Below are positions 56,287-64,000 of a stretch of DNA of 64,000 nucleotides, piece after piece. The notes beneath the pieces were generated by a model. It saw only the letters and a program-made list of their open reading frames with translations. It made no database searches and was not told the DNA's origin. A program made the translations under genes and the position numbers. Origin of the DNA: JAWKWA01 sp041397765 (GTDB lineage Bacteria; Pseudomonadota; Alphaproteobacteria; Rhizobiales; Hyphomicrobiaceae). The stretch lies in assembly GCA_041397765.1 (NCBI GenBank), contig JAWKWA010000003.1:62001-126000 (forward strand), in the 5' to 3' direction. The first letter of the stretch is position 1. Every line of letters begins with the position of its first letter.

Positions 56287-57225
56287 ATGCTCTCCATCCT
56301 TACCGCACTCGCGCCCGTCTTCCTCATCATCGGGCTCGGCTATCTGCTCCACCGCTCCGGTCTCGTCGCCGAGCGCGACTGGTCGGCACTGGAGCACCTG
56401 ACCTATTATCTGCTGTTCCCCTCGCTGATCGTGAAGACGCTGGCGACCACCGATTTCAGCGGCATCTCGCTCATCGGTCTCGTCGCCGGCTTCCTCCTCG
56501 CCCTGACGGCGGGCGCGGGGCTTCTCCTTCTCCTCAAGGTGCCGCTCTGCCGCGTCCTCGGCCTGTCCGACGCCGGCTACACCAGCCTCTTCCAGGGCAC
56601 CACGCGCTGGCACGGCTTCATCGCCCTCTCGATCATCGCCGCGCTGTTCGGTGCCTCCGGCGTCGCCATCGTCTCGGTCTGCATCGCCGCGCTCGTGCCG
56701 CTCATCAACGTCGCCAACATCCTCGTGCTGATCCGCTGGGGCGACCGTCCCGCCGACGTCGTCGCCCCTCGCCTCATGCAGCAGATCGTCAAGAACCCCT
56801 TCATCATCGCCTGCCTGCTCGGCGCGATCGCCAATGCGAGCGGCCTCGGCCTGCCCGAGCCCGTCGGCTCGGCGGTCGGCATCATCAGCGGCGGCGCGCT
56901 CGGCATGAGCCTGCTCATCGTCGGGGCCGGCCTTCGGCCGCTGCGCTCGACCGGCGAATGGGGCGCGGTCGCCTTCAGCGCCGTATTCCGGCTGATCGTC
57001 ATGCCGACGATCTTCTTTCTCTGCCTGACATTGTTCGGCATCGACGGTGAGGCACGCACTTTCGGCACCATCTGCGGTGGCGTGCCGACGGCGGCCGCCG
57101 CCTATGTACTCGCCCGCAAGATGGGCGGTGACGCCCCGCTGATGGCGAGCATGACGACCGCGCAGGTGATGGCCGCCAGCGTGACGCTGCCGGTGCTCAT
57201 CTATGTCCTGAAGCTGCTCGAATAG
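56287..57225 (+). CDS. AEC (auxin efflux carrier) family transporter
   Basis: This 312-residue membrane protein has about ten hydrophobic helices in two repeats. Typical segments are PVFLIIGLGYLLHRSGL, YYLLFPSLIVKTLATTDFSG, FQGTTRWHGFIALSII, and TICGGVPTAAAAYVLARKMG near the end. Bacterial members move malonate, malate or other organic acids. The ATG at 56287 gives MLSILTALAPVFLI. It stands alone and converges with the phosphatase-like gene. Confidence 0.9.
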   Translation: MLSILTALAPVFLIIGLGYLLHRSGLVAERDWSALEHLTYYLLFPSLIVKTLATTDFSGISLIGLVAGFLLALTAGAGLLLLLKVPLCRVLGLSDAGYTSLFQGTTRWHGFIALSIIAALFGASGVAIVSVCIAALVPLINVANILVLIRWGDRPADVVAPRLMQQIVKNPFIIACLLGAIANASGLGLPEPVGSAVGIISGGALGMSLLIVGAGLRPLRSTGEWGAVAFSAVFRLIVMPTIFFLCLTLFGIDGEARTFGTICGGVPTAAAAYVLARKMGGDAPLMASMTTAQVMAASVTLPVLIYVLKLLE

Positions 57226-57294
57226 TCCGCGCGGGCGGCCTCGTCGGCAAGCCGCTTGATCGGTGATATGCCCGATCGGTGAGATGAGGGTCCT

Positions 57295-57621
57295 TCAGGC
57301 GCCGCGGATGAAGCGCCCGGCCCGCTCCTTCAGGAGAAGCACCAGGTCGGGGCTCATGAAATCGTACGCGTCGGGGATGTCGAGCGAGACGACCCGCTTG
57401 GCGCCGAGATGGGCGCGGAAGCGCTTGCGCAGCTTGTCGCGGTGCCGGGTCTCCATGACGACGATCACGTCCGCCCAGGCGATCTGCTCGGGCGAGACCG
57501 GGGTCGTCGCGCTGTCGTCGAGCCCGCCCGAATCGGTCTCGATGCCTGGCCAGTCCGCGAACACCTGCTCGGCGGTCGGGCTCCTCAGGCGGTTCTGGCT
57601 GCACACGAAGAGGACGTTCAT
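57295..57621 (-). CDS. Low-molecular-weight protein-tyrosine-phosphatase-like protein
   Basis: This 108-residue protein begins MNVLFVCSQNRLRSPTAE, the LMW-PTP P-loop (C-x5-R-S). It is shorter than true LMW-PTPs (about 150), and its later segments are VVMETRHRDKLRKRF and SLDIPDAYDFMSPDLV, where an aspartate could act as the general acid. This short group is conserved but its activity is not established. The ATG at 57619-57621 gives the P-loop at the right distance. It follows the solute-binding protein gene on the same strand, 58 bp downstream. Confidence 0.82.
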   Translation of the reverse strand: MNVLFVCSQNRLRSPTAEQVFADWPGIETDSGGLDDSATTPVSPEQIAWADVIVVMETRHRDKLRKRFRAHLGAKRVVSLDIPDAYDFMSPDLVLLLKERAGRFIRGA

Positions 57622-57679
57622 GGCGCTCGGCATCCGGCAATCGCGGCGGCGCTGATCTCGTGAGGCTCGGATCGCCCGC

Positions 57680-59491
57680 TCATTTCGCCTCCGGATCGAT
57701 CCACCAGCAGTCGAGCTGCACGCCATTCAGCGGGATGACGGCGGGATGCTTCAACTGCCGCCATCGCGCGACGAACTGGTCGCTCACATGAAAGAGCGGT
57801 ACCACATAATCGCCCGATATGAGCACCCGGTCGAGCGCCCGCACGGCCGAGACGAAGCTGGCCCGGTCGCGCGCCTTGAGCAGCGCGCCGATCATCGCAT
57901 CGACCGCCGGGCTGTCGACGCCTGGATAGTTGAAGGTCGCCGTCCCGGCCGCCAGCTTGGTGCTCCAGCGGAAGATCTGCTCGTTGCCCGGCGACAGCGA
58001 CGCCCACCAGAAGGTCTGGATCATGTCGAAGTCGAATTTCTGCAGCCGCGACTGGTACTGGCTGCCCTCGACCTGGCGCAGCGTCATCTCGATGCCCGCC
58101 CGCTTGAGGGCCTGCGCATAGCTGAGCATCAGCCGCTCCTGCTCGCGGGTCTGCGTCATCACCTCGAAGCGGAACGGCGCCCCCGTGGCGCGATCGACGA
58201 GGACGCCTTCCCGGATCTCGTAGCCGGCTTCCTTGAGGAGGCCGATCGCCTCGCGCAGATGCTCGCGGTTGCGCCCGTCGCCCGCCGACACCGGCAGGGC
58301 GTAGCTGCCATCGAGGACGGCCGGCTTGACCGCCCCGGCAAAGGGCGCGAGCAGCGTCGTCTCGGTCTCGTCCGTCGGCCGGCCGTGCGCGGAGAGCTCG
58401 GAGCGCTCGAAATAGCTCTGCGTCCGCCGGTAGGCGCCATGATAGAGCGTGCGGTTGATCCACTCGAAATCGAACAGCAGGATGAGCGCCTGCCTGACCC
58501 GCTGGTCCTTGAAGATCGCCCGACGCGTATTGAAGGCGAGGGCGGCCATGCCGGCCGGGATGCCGAGCGGAAAGCTCTCGATCACCACGCGGCCATCGGC
58601 GACGGCGGGAAAGTCGTAATCGGTCGCCCGTTTCGACGGATCGCCCTCCGAGGCATAGAGCGAGGCCCCGGTCTTCAGCGCCTCGAGCATGGCGCTGGCG
58701 TCGCGGTAGTAGTCGTAGCGGAACTCCGCGAAATTGTTGCGGCCGCGATTGACCGCAAGATCGCCCCCCCAATAGCCCGGATCGAGCCGATAGGTGATCG
58801 AGCGGCCGGGATCTACCGCGGCGACGACATAGGGCCCCGAGCCGATCGGCGGGGTGAGCGAGGTCTCCTCGAAATGCTCCGGCTCGACGGCGTGGCGCGG
58901 CAGGATCGGCATCAGTCCCATGATGAGCGGCATCTCACGGTCGCCGCCCGGCGCGAACACCATGCGGATGCCCCGCTCGCCGACCCGCTCGGTGCGGATC
59001 ACCTTCTTGTAGTAGGTCTGGTGGTTGACCCGCCCGTGTTCCCTGAGGAGATCGAGCGAGAAGATCACGTCGTCGACGGTGACGGGCGCACCGTCCGAGA
59101 AATGTGCCTCCGGCCGCAGGAAAAAGGTGATGGAGCTGCGGTCGTCGGGGACGTCGACCGACTCGGCCAGCAGCCCGTAGAGCGAGAACGGCTCGTCGGC
59201 CGAGCGCGTCATCAGGCTCTCATAGACGTTCTCGCGGATGCCGTTGGCGGCGTCGCCCTTGATGATGAGCGGATTGAGGCTGTCGAACGAGCCCTGCACC
59301 GCGAGGGTCAGCCGGCCGCCCTTGGGCGCATCGGGGTCGACATAGTCGTAGTGGGAGAAGCCGGCCTGATAGCGCAGGTCGCCATGCATGGCGATGCCGT
59401 GTGCCGGCTCCGACGCGGCCGGTGCCGCCGCCCCCGCAAGCGCCGGTAGCCCGGCGAGGAGACCAAGGGCGAGGGCTTCGATCCATCGCAT
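57680..59491 (-). CDS. Family 5 extracellular solute-binding protein (oligopeptide/YejA-like)
   Basis: This 603-residue periplasmic receptor has a signal peptide (WIEALALGLLAGLPALAGAAA) and the SBP_bac_5 fold. Typical segments are ESLMTRSADEPFSLYGLLAE, RPEAHFSDGAPVTVDDVIFS, GSGPYVVAAVDPGRSITY, YWGGDLAVNRGRNNFAEF and ALILLFDFEWINRTLYHGAY. The last two are typical of the YejA/microcin-C-type subgroup that binds peptides. No permease or ATPase lies beside it, so it may be an orphan receptor. The ATG at 59489-59491 gives MRWIEALAL. Confidence 0.92.
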   Translation of the reverse strand: MRWIEALALGLLAGLPALAGAAAPAASEPAHGIAMHGDLRYQAGFSHYDYVDPDAPKGGRLTLAVQGSFDSLNPLIIKGDAANGIRENVYESLMTRSADEPFSLYGLLAESVDVPDDRSSITFFLRPEAHFSDGAPVTVDDVIFSLDLLREHGRVNHQTYYKKVIRTERVGERGIRMVFAPGGDREMPLIMGLMPILPRHAVEPEHFEETSLTPPIGSGPYVVAAVDPGRSITYRLDPGYWGGDLAVNRGRNNFAEFRYDYYRDASAMLEALKTGASLYASEGDPSKRATDYDFPAVADGRVVIESFPLGIPAGMAALAFNTRRAIFKDQRVRQALILLFDFEWINRTLYHGAYRRTQSYFERSELSAHGRPTDETETTLLAPFAGAVKPAVLDGSYALPVSAGDGRNREHLREAIGLLKEAGYEIREGVLVDRATGAPFRFEVMTQTREQERLMLSYAQALKRAGIEMTLRQVEGSQYQSRLQKFDFDMIQTFWWASLSPGNEQIFRWSTKLAAGTATFNYPGVDSPAVDAMIGALLKARDRASFVSAVRALDRVLISGDYVVPLFHVSDQFVARWRQLKHPAVIPLNGVQLDCWWIDPEAK

Positions 59492-59893
59492 CGCAGCAGG
59501 GGTCCTTCTTGCCGAAGCGGCCGAATGTCGCGCCGCTCTGTCTCCCGTGGCCTCGCCGGGGCCGAACGAGGGTCTATCACAGGGTGGCGGGGAAAAAGGC
59601 AAGCTGTTGACGCACCGGCCGACCGGCCCCATCGCCGGACTATCCACCGCTGCCGTTGCGTTGCCGACACGATCCATGTTCATAAGAACTGGGGCGGTCG
59701 CGTCGCGCCGGGCGAGGCCACGGGATTGCCTCAATTGGATGTGCTAGCCCTTGGGCTCGGCGGGTGCTGCTGCGAGCGGGCCGGCGAGGACGGGGCGGCT
59801 GTGCGCCGGAGCCCGGACCCGGGTGATCGCGCCAACCGGATGATCGCGCCAGGATGGCGCCGGCGGTGCCGTGAAGGGAAAGGTCGGGAATTC
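59492..59893. other. Divergent region between the solute-binding protein and IalB genes
   Basis: This 402-bp region carries promoters for both directions. An A/T-richer stretch TTGCCTCAATTGGATGTGCT at 59727-59746 is the best promoter-like patch for the rightward gene. No gene is supported. Confidence 0.35.
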
Positions 59894-60559
59894 ATGGCTG
59901 TTCAGGATATGACGAGAGGGGTTCTGCGGACGGTGGCCGGTGCGGCTGCGGCATGCCTCGTTCTCGCCGCGGCGCATTCGGGCAGCGCGCGCGCCGAGGA
60001 TGCCGCCAAGAGCGCCTGGACGAAGATCTGCGAGGAGGTCGAGGTCGACAAGGACAAGAAGGCCAAGATGTGCCTGACGACCCAGGAGCGCTTCGACCCC
60101 AAGACGGGCGCGCTCGCGGTGTCCATCGCCATCCGATCCATCGAGGGCCAGCCCGCCAAATCCCTCCTGATCACCTTGCCGCTCGGCATGGCGATCCCTG
60201 CCGGCATGCAGATGCGCGTCGACGACCAGGCCGAGCCGACCAAGCTCGCCTATGGTTTCTGCATGGCCGAGGGCTGCACCGCCGAGATGGAGGCGACGCC
60301 CGACATCCTGAAGCGCCTCGGCGCCGGCAAGATGCTGAAGGTCGCCGGCATCAACCTGTTCGCCGACCAGACGGTGTTCGAGATCGACCTCACCGGCTTC
60401 TCCGCCGCCGACAAGAGCGAGGGCGGCGATGCCCGCGTCTACCGCCAGAAGCGGGCGGCCTTCGTCGGCGGGCTCCGGGCGAAATACATCGAGGAACTGC
60501 AGAAGAAGGCGGCCGAGGGCGGCGCCGCGGCAGGCTCGGGCGAGGCAGGCGCCAACTGA
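59894..60559 (+). CDS. Invasion-associated locus B (IalB) family protein, copy 1
   Basis: This 221-residue periplasmic protein has a signal peptide ending near GSARAED. The IalB domain follows with WTKICEEVEV, KAKMCLTTQERFDPKTG, LLITLPLGMAIPAGMQM and FCMAEGCTAEMEA, where paired cysteines could form disulfides. Named from Bartonella, where it supports red-cell invasion, the family is common in non-pathogenic Hyphomicrobiales, and its function there is unknown. The paralog 137 bp downstream shares the layout. Confidence 0.9.
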   Translation: MAVQDMTRGVLRTVAGAAAACLVLAAAHSGSARAEDAAKSAWTKICEEVEVDKDKKAKMCLTTQERFDPKTGALAVSIAIRSIEGQPAKSLLITLPLGMAIPAGMQMRVDDQAEPTKLAYGFCMAEGCTAEMEATPDILKRLGAGKMLKVAGINLFADQTVFEIDLTGFSAADKSEGGDARVYRQKRAAFVGGLRAKYIEELQKKAAEGGAAAGSGEAGAN

Positions 60560-60695
60560 TTGGGAACGGCGCGGCCGGTAGCCCGGTCGCGGATGCAACG
60601 GTTCGGGTTTTGGAGGTTGGCCCAACGGGCTTGGTCGGGGTGCACCCCTCGCGCGGGACGGCGCGGGGCGGAGAGCCGAGGAGGCCGGACGGGGG

Positions 60696-61436
60696 ATGAA
60701 AGGTTCGACGCTCATGAGATTCCGGGGAAGTGAGATTGGCCGGGCACGTGCGACCGGCCGGGGACGTGAGACGGGTGCCCGCCAGCTCGCCTGTGCGGCT
60801 CTTGCGGTTGTCGCCGTGCTCGCGCTCGGCACCGGCTTTGCCCACGCCGAGGAGCAGAAGAAGGTCAGCTCCTGGGTCAAGCTGTGCGAGAAGGCACCGG
60901 TCGAGAAGGACCCGGCCGCCGCGACCAAGGAAGTCTGCATCACCCATCACGAGCGGCTCGATCCCAACACCGGGCAGACCATCGTCTCCGCCGCGGTGCG
61001 TGCCGTCGAGGGGCAGGACAAGATGCGGCTGATGGTGACGGTGCCGCTGGGCATGGCGCTGCCGCCGGGCATGCGCATCGTCTTCGACGGCTCCAAGGAC
61101 GAGAAGGACCACATTCCTCTCAAATATACCTTCTGCCTGCCCAACGGTTGCACCGCCGAGACCGAGGCGACGGCGGAGATCTTGACCAGGCTGCGGGCCG
61201 AGCAGGGCTTCGTGGTCCAGACCTTCAACGCGCTCGGCGAGCAGCTCGGCTTCCAGGTGCCGCTGAACGGCTTCGGCGACACGCTCGACGGCAAGCCCGT
61301 CGACACCAAGAAATTCGCCAATGCCCGTCGCCAGCTCCTGCTCTCGATCCGCGAGAAGGCGATCGAGCGGGCCAAGGCGGCCGCCGAGGCGAAGAAGGAA
61401 GGCACGACCGAGGGCGGCGGGGAGTCGCAACAGTAG
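60696..61436 (+). CDS. Invasion-associated locus B (IalB) family protein, copy 2
   Basis: This 246-residue paralog of the preceding protein has an Arg-rich N-terminus, a hydrophobic core (AALAVVAVLALGTGFAHAEE, signal cleavage near AHAEE), then WVKLCEKAPV, EVCITHHERLDPNTGQ, VTVPLGMALPPGMRIVF and FCLPNGCTAETEA. The cysteine spacing matches copy 1. The ATG at 60696 or at 60714 may start it. A T-tailed terminator follows at 61503. Tandem duplication and divergence are evident. Confidence 0.9.
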   Translation: MKGSTLMRFRGSEIGRARATGRGRETGARQLACAALAVVAVLALGTGFAHAEEQKKVSSWVKLCEKAPVEKDPAAATKEVCITHHERLDPNTGQTIVSAAVRAVEGQDKMRLMVTVPLGMALPPGMRIVFDGSKDEKDHIPLKYTFCLPNGCTAETEATAEILTRLRAEQGFVVQTFNALGEQLGFQVPLNGFGDTLDGKPVDTKKFANARRQLLLSIREKAIERAKAAAEAKKEGTTEGGGESQQ

Positions 61437-61502
61437 ACGCTCGGCACCGAGCGGCCCCTCCTTCGCGACAGGCCTGCCGACAGAGACGATTGATCGTGGC
61501 GT

Positions 61503-61530
61503 CCGACCGGACCTTCCGGTCGGCCGTTTT
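61503..61530 (+). terminator. Rho-independent terminator after the second IalB gene
   Basis: A perfect 8-bp stem, CCGACCGG-ACCTT-CCGGTCGG, is followed within 3 bases by TTTT. It lies 67 bp after the stop. This is the best-formed intrinsic terminator in the window. Confidence 0.75.
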
Positions 61531-61603
61531 GCGTTGGTCGGCTGCCAGCCCGGCGCATCGACGGATGATCACGCCCCGAATGCCTTGAATTTGCTCGCCG
61601 CTG

Positions 61604-61620
61604 TTAACGAAGTGCTAACC
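61604..61620 (+). promoter_or_regulatory. CtrA-box-like sequence
   Basis: TTAACGAAGTGCTAACC fits the CtrA consensus TTAA-N7-TTAAC with one mismatch (CTAA for the second TTAA). It lies about 160 bp before the thioredoxin-like gene, in the only A/T-rich patch nearby. CckA, the kinase at the head of the CtrA pathway, is encoded in this window. Confidence 0.4.
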
Positions 61621-61781
61621 ATTCGATTTCCCGACGCCCTCCGTGCCGCTAGCCTCCAGGCGTCCCGCGCCCGGGTCCGGCGCTGGATGGGGCCTCGATG
61701 GGTCATGGCGGCGCAGAGGCGATGCGCCCCGGCCATGGCAGGGCGTCGCCGGCCGTGGCTTGGACCGCAACCGGTGGCTCC

Positions 61782-62171
61782 ATGGTCTGGCGTTCGTTCA
61801 TCCTGTCGCTTGTCGCGCTTGCTGCCCTCCTCGCCCTCGCCAGGGGGGCGACCGCCGGCGATTCGGACGGTGCCCTGCCGGTCCGCGCCCGCCTCGTCCT
61901 CTTCGAAACGGAGGATTGCGCCGCCTGCGACCTCTATCGGCGCGAGGTGCTGCCGGCCTATTGGGCGCCGGGGCGTGCCCCGCCGATCGGGCTGACCCTG
62001 ATCGACGTCGATGCGCTCGGTACCGGTGGCCTCGCCCTCCGCCACCGCCTCGCCAGCGTCCCGACCCTCGTGCTGATGGTCGACGGCCGCGAGATCGCAC
62101 GGGTCGAAGGCTATCCCGGCCGCGGCCGGTTCTTCGAGATTCTCGACGTGATGGCCCGCCTCGCGCCGTGA
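61782..62171 (+). CDS. Thioredoxin-fold periplasmic protein
   Basis: This 129-residue protein has an N-terminal signal or anchor helix (SFILSLVALAALLALARG) and a thioredoxin-like domain with LFETEDCAACDLYRREVLPA, a CAAC redox pair, and the cis-proline in SVPTLVLMVDGRE. It resembles SoxS/SoxW-type small thioredoxins that act on partner proteins in the periplasm. The ATG at 61782 is preferred, since it directly precedes the hydrophobic helix. The next gene encodes a TRAP receptor, which gives no clear target. Confidence 0.82.
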   Translation: MVWRSFILSLVALAALLALARGATAGDSDGALPVRARLVLFETEDCAACDLYRREVLPAYWAPGRAPPIGLTLIDVDALGTGGLALRHRLASVPTLVLMVDGREIARVEGYPGRGRFFEILDVMARLAP

Positions 62172-62366
62172 GCCGGACCGGGCCGGACGCTCCCCGTGCA
62201 CATCAGCTATTCCCGACGCGAGGGCGGCAGCGCGCGGCCTGATGCATTTCCGGCCTCGGCGCACTATGATCGGGATCAAGGGAGCGGGCCGACCCGGTGC
62301 GTGCCCGGTCCGGCAGGACCGGGAAACAGCGGGCCCCGGCCGGCATGGCGCAAGGGGAAACACCTC

Positions 62367-63445
62367 ATGGATCGTCGCACCTTCCTGAAGACGACCGGCG
62401 GAGCGGCCGGCGCCGTTGCCGCAGGCGGTGTCGGACTGGCCGCGAACGGCGGCGAGGCGGCGGCGGACCAGGCGGCCCCTGCAAAGCCCGCCGTGATATC
62501 GGCCCGCCACGAGATCGCGATCGAGGTCCGTCTGCCCGCGGCGGCACCGGTTCTTGGCGAGCTTGCCGGACGCCTGTCCCGCCGTATCGCTCGGATGAGC
62601 GCCGGTGCCATCCAACTCGTTCCCCTCGCCGGCATCGACCGGGTTGCGGATGTCGCCATCCTCGACCTCGTCGGCCAGGATCCCGACGCTCCGCTCGCCG
62701 ACCGGCTGTTCGCCGGCCTGCCCTTGGATTTTCCGCCCGCGAGCTGCCGGTCTGGCTGTCGCTCGGCGGCGGCCAGACGCTCTGGGACGACAGCGACCGC
62801 GCCCGTGGAATGAAGCCGTTCCTCGCGGCCCATCTTGGGCCGGCGCCGGGCATATTCGGGCCGGCGGCGCTCGAGACCCTGGCCGATCTCGACGGCCGGC
62901 GGATCGTCGTCGGTGGGCTCGGCGCCCGCATGCTCGAGCTGATCGGCGGCATCGCCCTCGCGCCCGGCTCCACCCCGCCGGTGCGGGCGCGGCCGATGCC
63001 GATCGCTTCGCCGAGGGGTTGTCGCCGCTCGTCGATCTCGCGTCGCGGGTCGCCACCGGCGGCTTGGCTGAGCGGCCCCGGGCTCAACCTTCAGGGCCAT
63101 GCCGTGGCGCTGCGTCTGCCGATCGCGGTTCATGAGGCGCTGGGGGAAGCGGAGGCGGCGATCCTCTCGGCCGCTGTCGCCGAGGAGGCGCGAATCGCGA
63201 CCGAGGAGATGCGCCTTGCCGCCGCCACCGCGCGCATGGCCATGCGCGAGAGCGCGGGCGTGTCGCTGGCGGTCGCCGATCCCGGTCTCGCCGCCGCCCT
63301 CCACGAGGCGAGCCTCGTAGCCCTCGGCGAGCTCGAGAGCGATGGCCGGCTCGCCCGCATCATTGCCAGCCAGCGCGGCTTTCAGGCGTTCCTGCCCGAG
63401 ACGGCGAATGGACGAGGCGCGGTGCCCGTCGCCGCGATGGTCTGA
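62367..63445 (+). pseudogene. TRAP transporter DctP-like solute receptor, frameshifted
   Basis: Three frames together make one periplasmic receptor of about 360 residues. It starts at ATG 62367 with a twin-arginine-like signal MDRRTFLKTTGGAAGAV. Continuations are ARELPVWLSLGGGQTLW, LETLADLDGRRIVVGGLGAR, DADRFAEGLSPLVDLASRVA, and a helical end (IASQRGFQAFLPE) typical of DctP proteins. Frame breaks lie near 62733, 62986 and 63070. No TRAP membrane subunits follow, so even an intact protein would be an orphan here. Sequence deletions or decay could both explain the state. Confidence 0.6.
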
Positions 63446-63636
63446 CCCTGCGTCGGCATCGCGCTTGCAGGAACATGTCGTGACGTGCGTGGCGGCCGCA
63501 TCGCCCAAGGCGGGCGGCCATCTTTCGCGGCCATGCCTCGCCGGCCTGCTGGCGAGCCGGCCGGCATGCCGGACCGCCAACGGATTGAACCGTCGAAGCC
63601 CTTTGCGCGTACCGTGACATGAGACAGGGATCACCC

Positions 63637-64000
63637 ATGACGAAGCGCCGGCCGAGCCTCGACGACAAATACGATCTCGACATCGAGCATGTGCTGCTGA
63701 ACGGCTCCCAGGCGATCGTCCGTCTCATGCTCATGCAACGCGAGCGTGACCGCCGCGCCGGTCTCAACACGGCCGGCTACATCACCGGCTATCGCGGCTC
63801 GCCGATCGCCGGGCTCGAGGGCCAGTTCCGCCGCGCCGAGGGTTTCACGCGCAAAGCCAATATCGTCTTCCGGCCGGGCCTCAACGAGGACCTCGCCGCG
63901 ACCGCCCTATGGGGCACGCAACAAGCCGAGTTGCGCGGCGAGGGCCGCTATGACGGCGTCTTCGGCGTCTGGTACGGCAAGGGTCCGGGCGTCGACCGCT
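63637..64000 (+). CDS. Indolepyruvate ferredoxin oxidoreductase family protein (partial, N-terminus)
   Basis: Only the first 121 residues are in the window. They match the start of the large fused alphaproteobacterial IorA/IorB-type enzyme, which decarboxylates aryl or branched-chain 2-oxo acids to acyl-CoA with ferredoxin: LDDKYDLDIEHVLLNGSQAI, NTAGYITGYRGSPIAGLEGQ, and NEDLAATALWGTQQAEL, the thiamine-diphosphate-enzyme N-terminal pattern. The ATG at 63637 gives the standard start. The full protein should be about 1150 residues. Confidence 0.92.
   Translation, partial: MTKRRPSLDDKYDLDIEHVLLNGSQAIVRLMLMQRERDRRAGLNTAGYITGYRGSPIAGLEGQFRRAEGFTRKANIVFRPGLNEDLAATALWGTQQAELRGEGRYDGVFGVWYGKGPGVDR

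Larger units (their letters stand above)
61437..61781. other. Intergenic region upstream of the thioredoxin-like gene
   Basis: This 345-bp gap contains the IalB terminator (61503-61530), the CtrA-box-like sequence (61604-61620) and a GC-rich leader. No gene is supported. Confidence 0.4.

Overview
The window is GC-rich alphaproteobacterial DNA, most probably from the order Hyphomicrobiales (Rhizobiales). Support for this comes from a CckA hybrid kinase, a GTTC-N7-GTTC SOS box in front of recA, the nuoN-birA-rnj-mce-DUF1467 gene order, two invasion-associated-locus-B (IalB) proteins, and an aroQ-accB-accC run. No genus can be named from this sequence alone. It looks like ordinary chromosome: I found no rRNA, tRNA, CRISPR array, transposase or integrase.

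Layout. 1-4418 (leftward): M48 protease with TPRs, DsbA-like oxidoreductase, aroQ, accB, accC (cut by the window edge). 4826-7245: an aminotransferase, a small lipoprotein and a Sel1-repeat protein. 7355-14038 (leftward): a glycine-betaine/choline-type ABC importer (binding protein, ATPase, double-length permease) followed by two choline-kinase-like phosphotransferases; the permease and one kinase are frameshifted. 14639-20576 (rightward): a 1147-residue envelope protein with seven BON-like repeats and an OmpA domain, a 51-residue membrane protein, and an anchored protein with three helix-hairpin-helix modules. 20725-26838 (leftward): alpha/beta hydrolase, decayed DHA2-type exporter, large MscS-family channel, FliO-like protein. 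27198-34621 (rightward): cckA, recA, a GFA-family protein, alaS. 34669-40082 (leftward): 3-mercaptopyruvate sulfurtransferase with an in-frame amber codon, AlaX-type editing protein, cysteine synthase, DUF1467 protein, methylmalonyl-CoA epimerase, ribonuclease J. 40082-51693 (leftward): birA and complex I genes nuoG-H-I-J-K-L-M-N, with an Asp/Glu racemase gene between nuoG and nuoH and no nuoA-F upstream. 51958-53379: an MBL-fold hydrolase and ruvX. 54343-57621: a PcfJ-like protein, a small membrane protein, an AEC transporter and a low-molecular-weight phosphatase-like protein. 57680-64000: a family-5 solute-binding protein, two IalB paralogs, a thioredoxin-fold protein, a frameshifted TRAP DctP-like receptor and the start of an indolepyruvate ferredoxin oxidoreductase.

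How they fit together: most of the content is housekeeping (fatty acid synthesis and biotin attachment, complex I, RNA turnover, recombination, alanine-tRNA charging and proofreading). Envelope genes form the accessory layer: BON/OmpA, M48, MscS, IalB pair, transporters.

A general caution: several conserved genes, including nuoL and nuoN, are read in two or more frames, and the missing bases usually fall in short G or C runs. This looks more like base-deletion errors in the sequence than true gene loss, at least for complex I. The strongest candidates for something little described are the BON-repeat/OmpA protein with its two downstream partners, the racemase lodged in the complex I operon, and the PcfJ-like gene behind a palindrome-bearing non-coding stretch.
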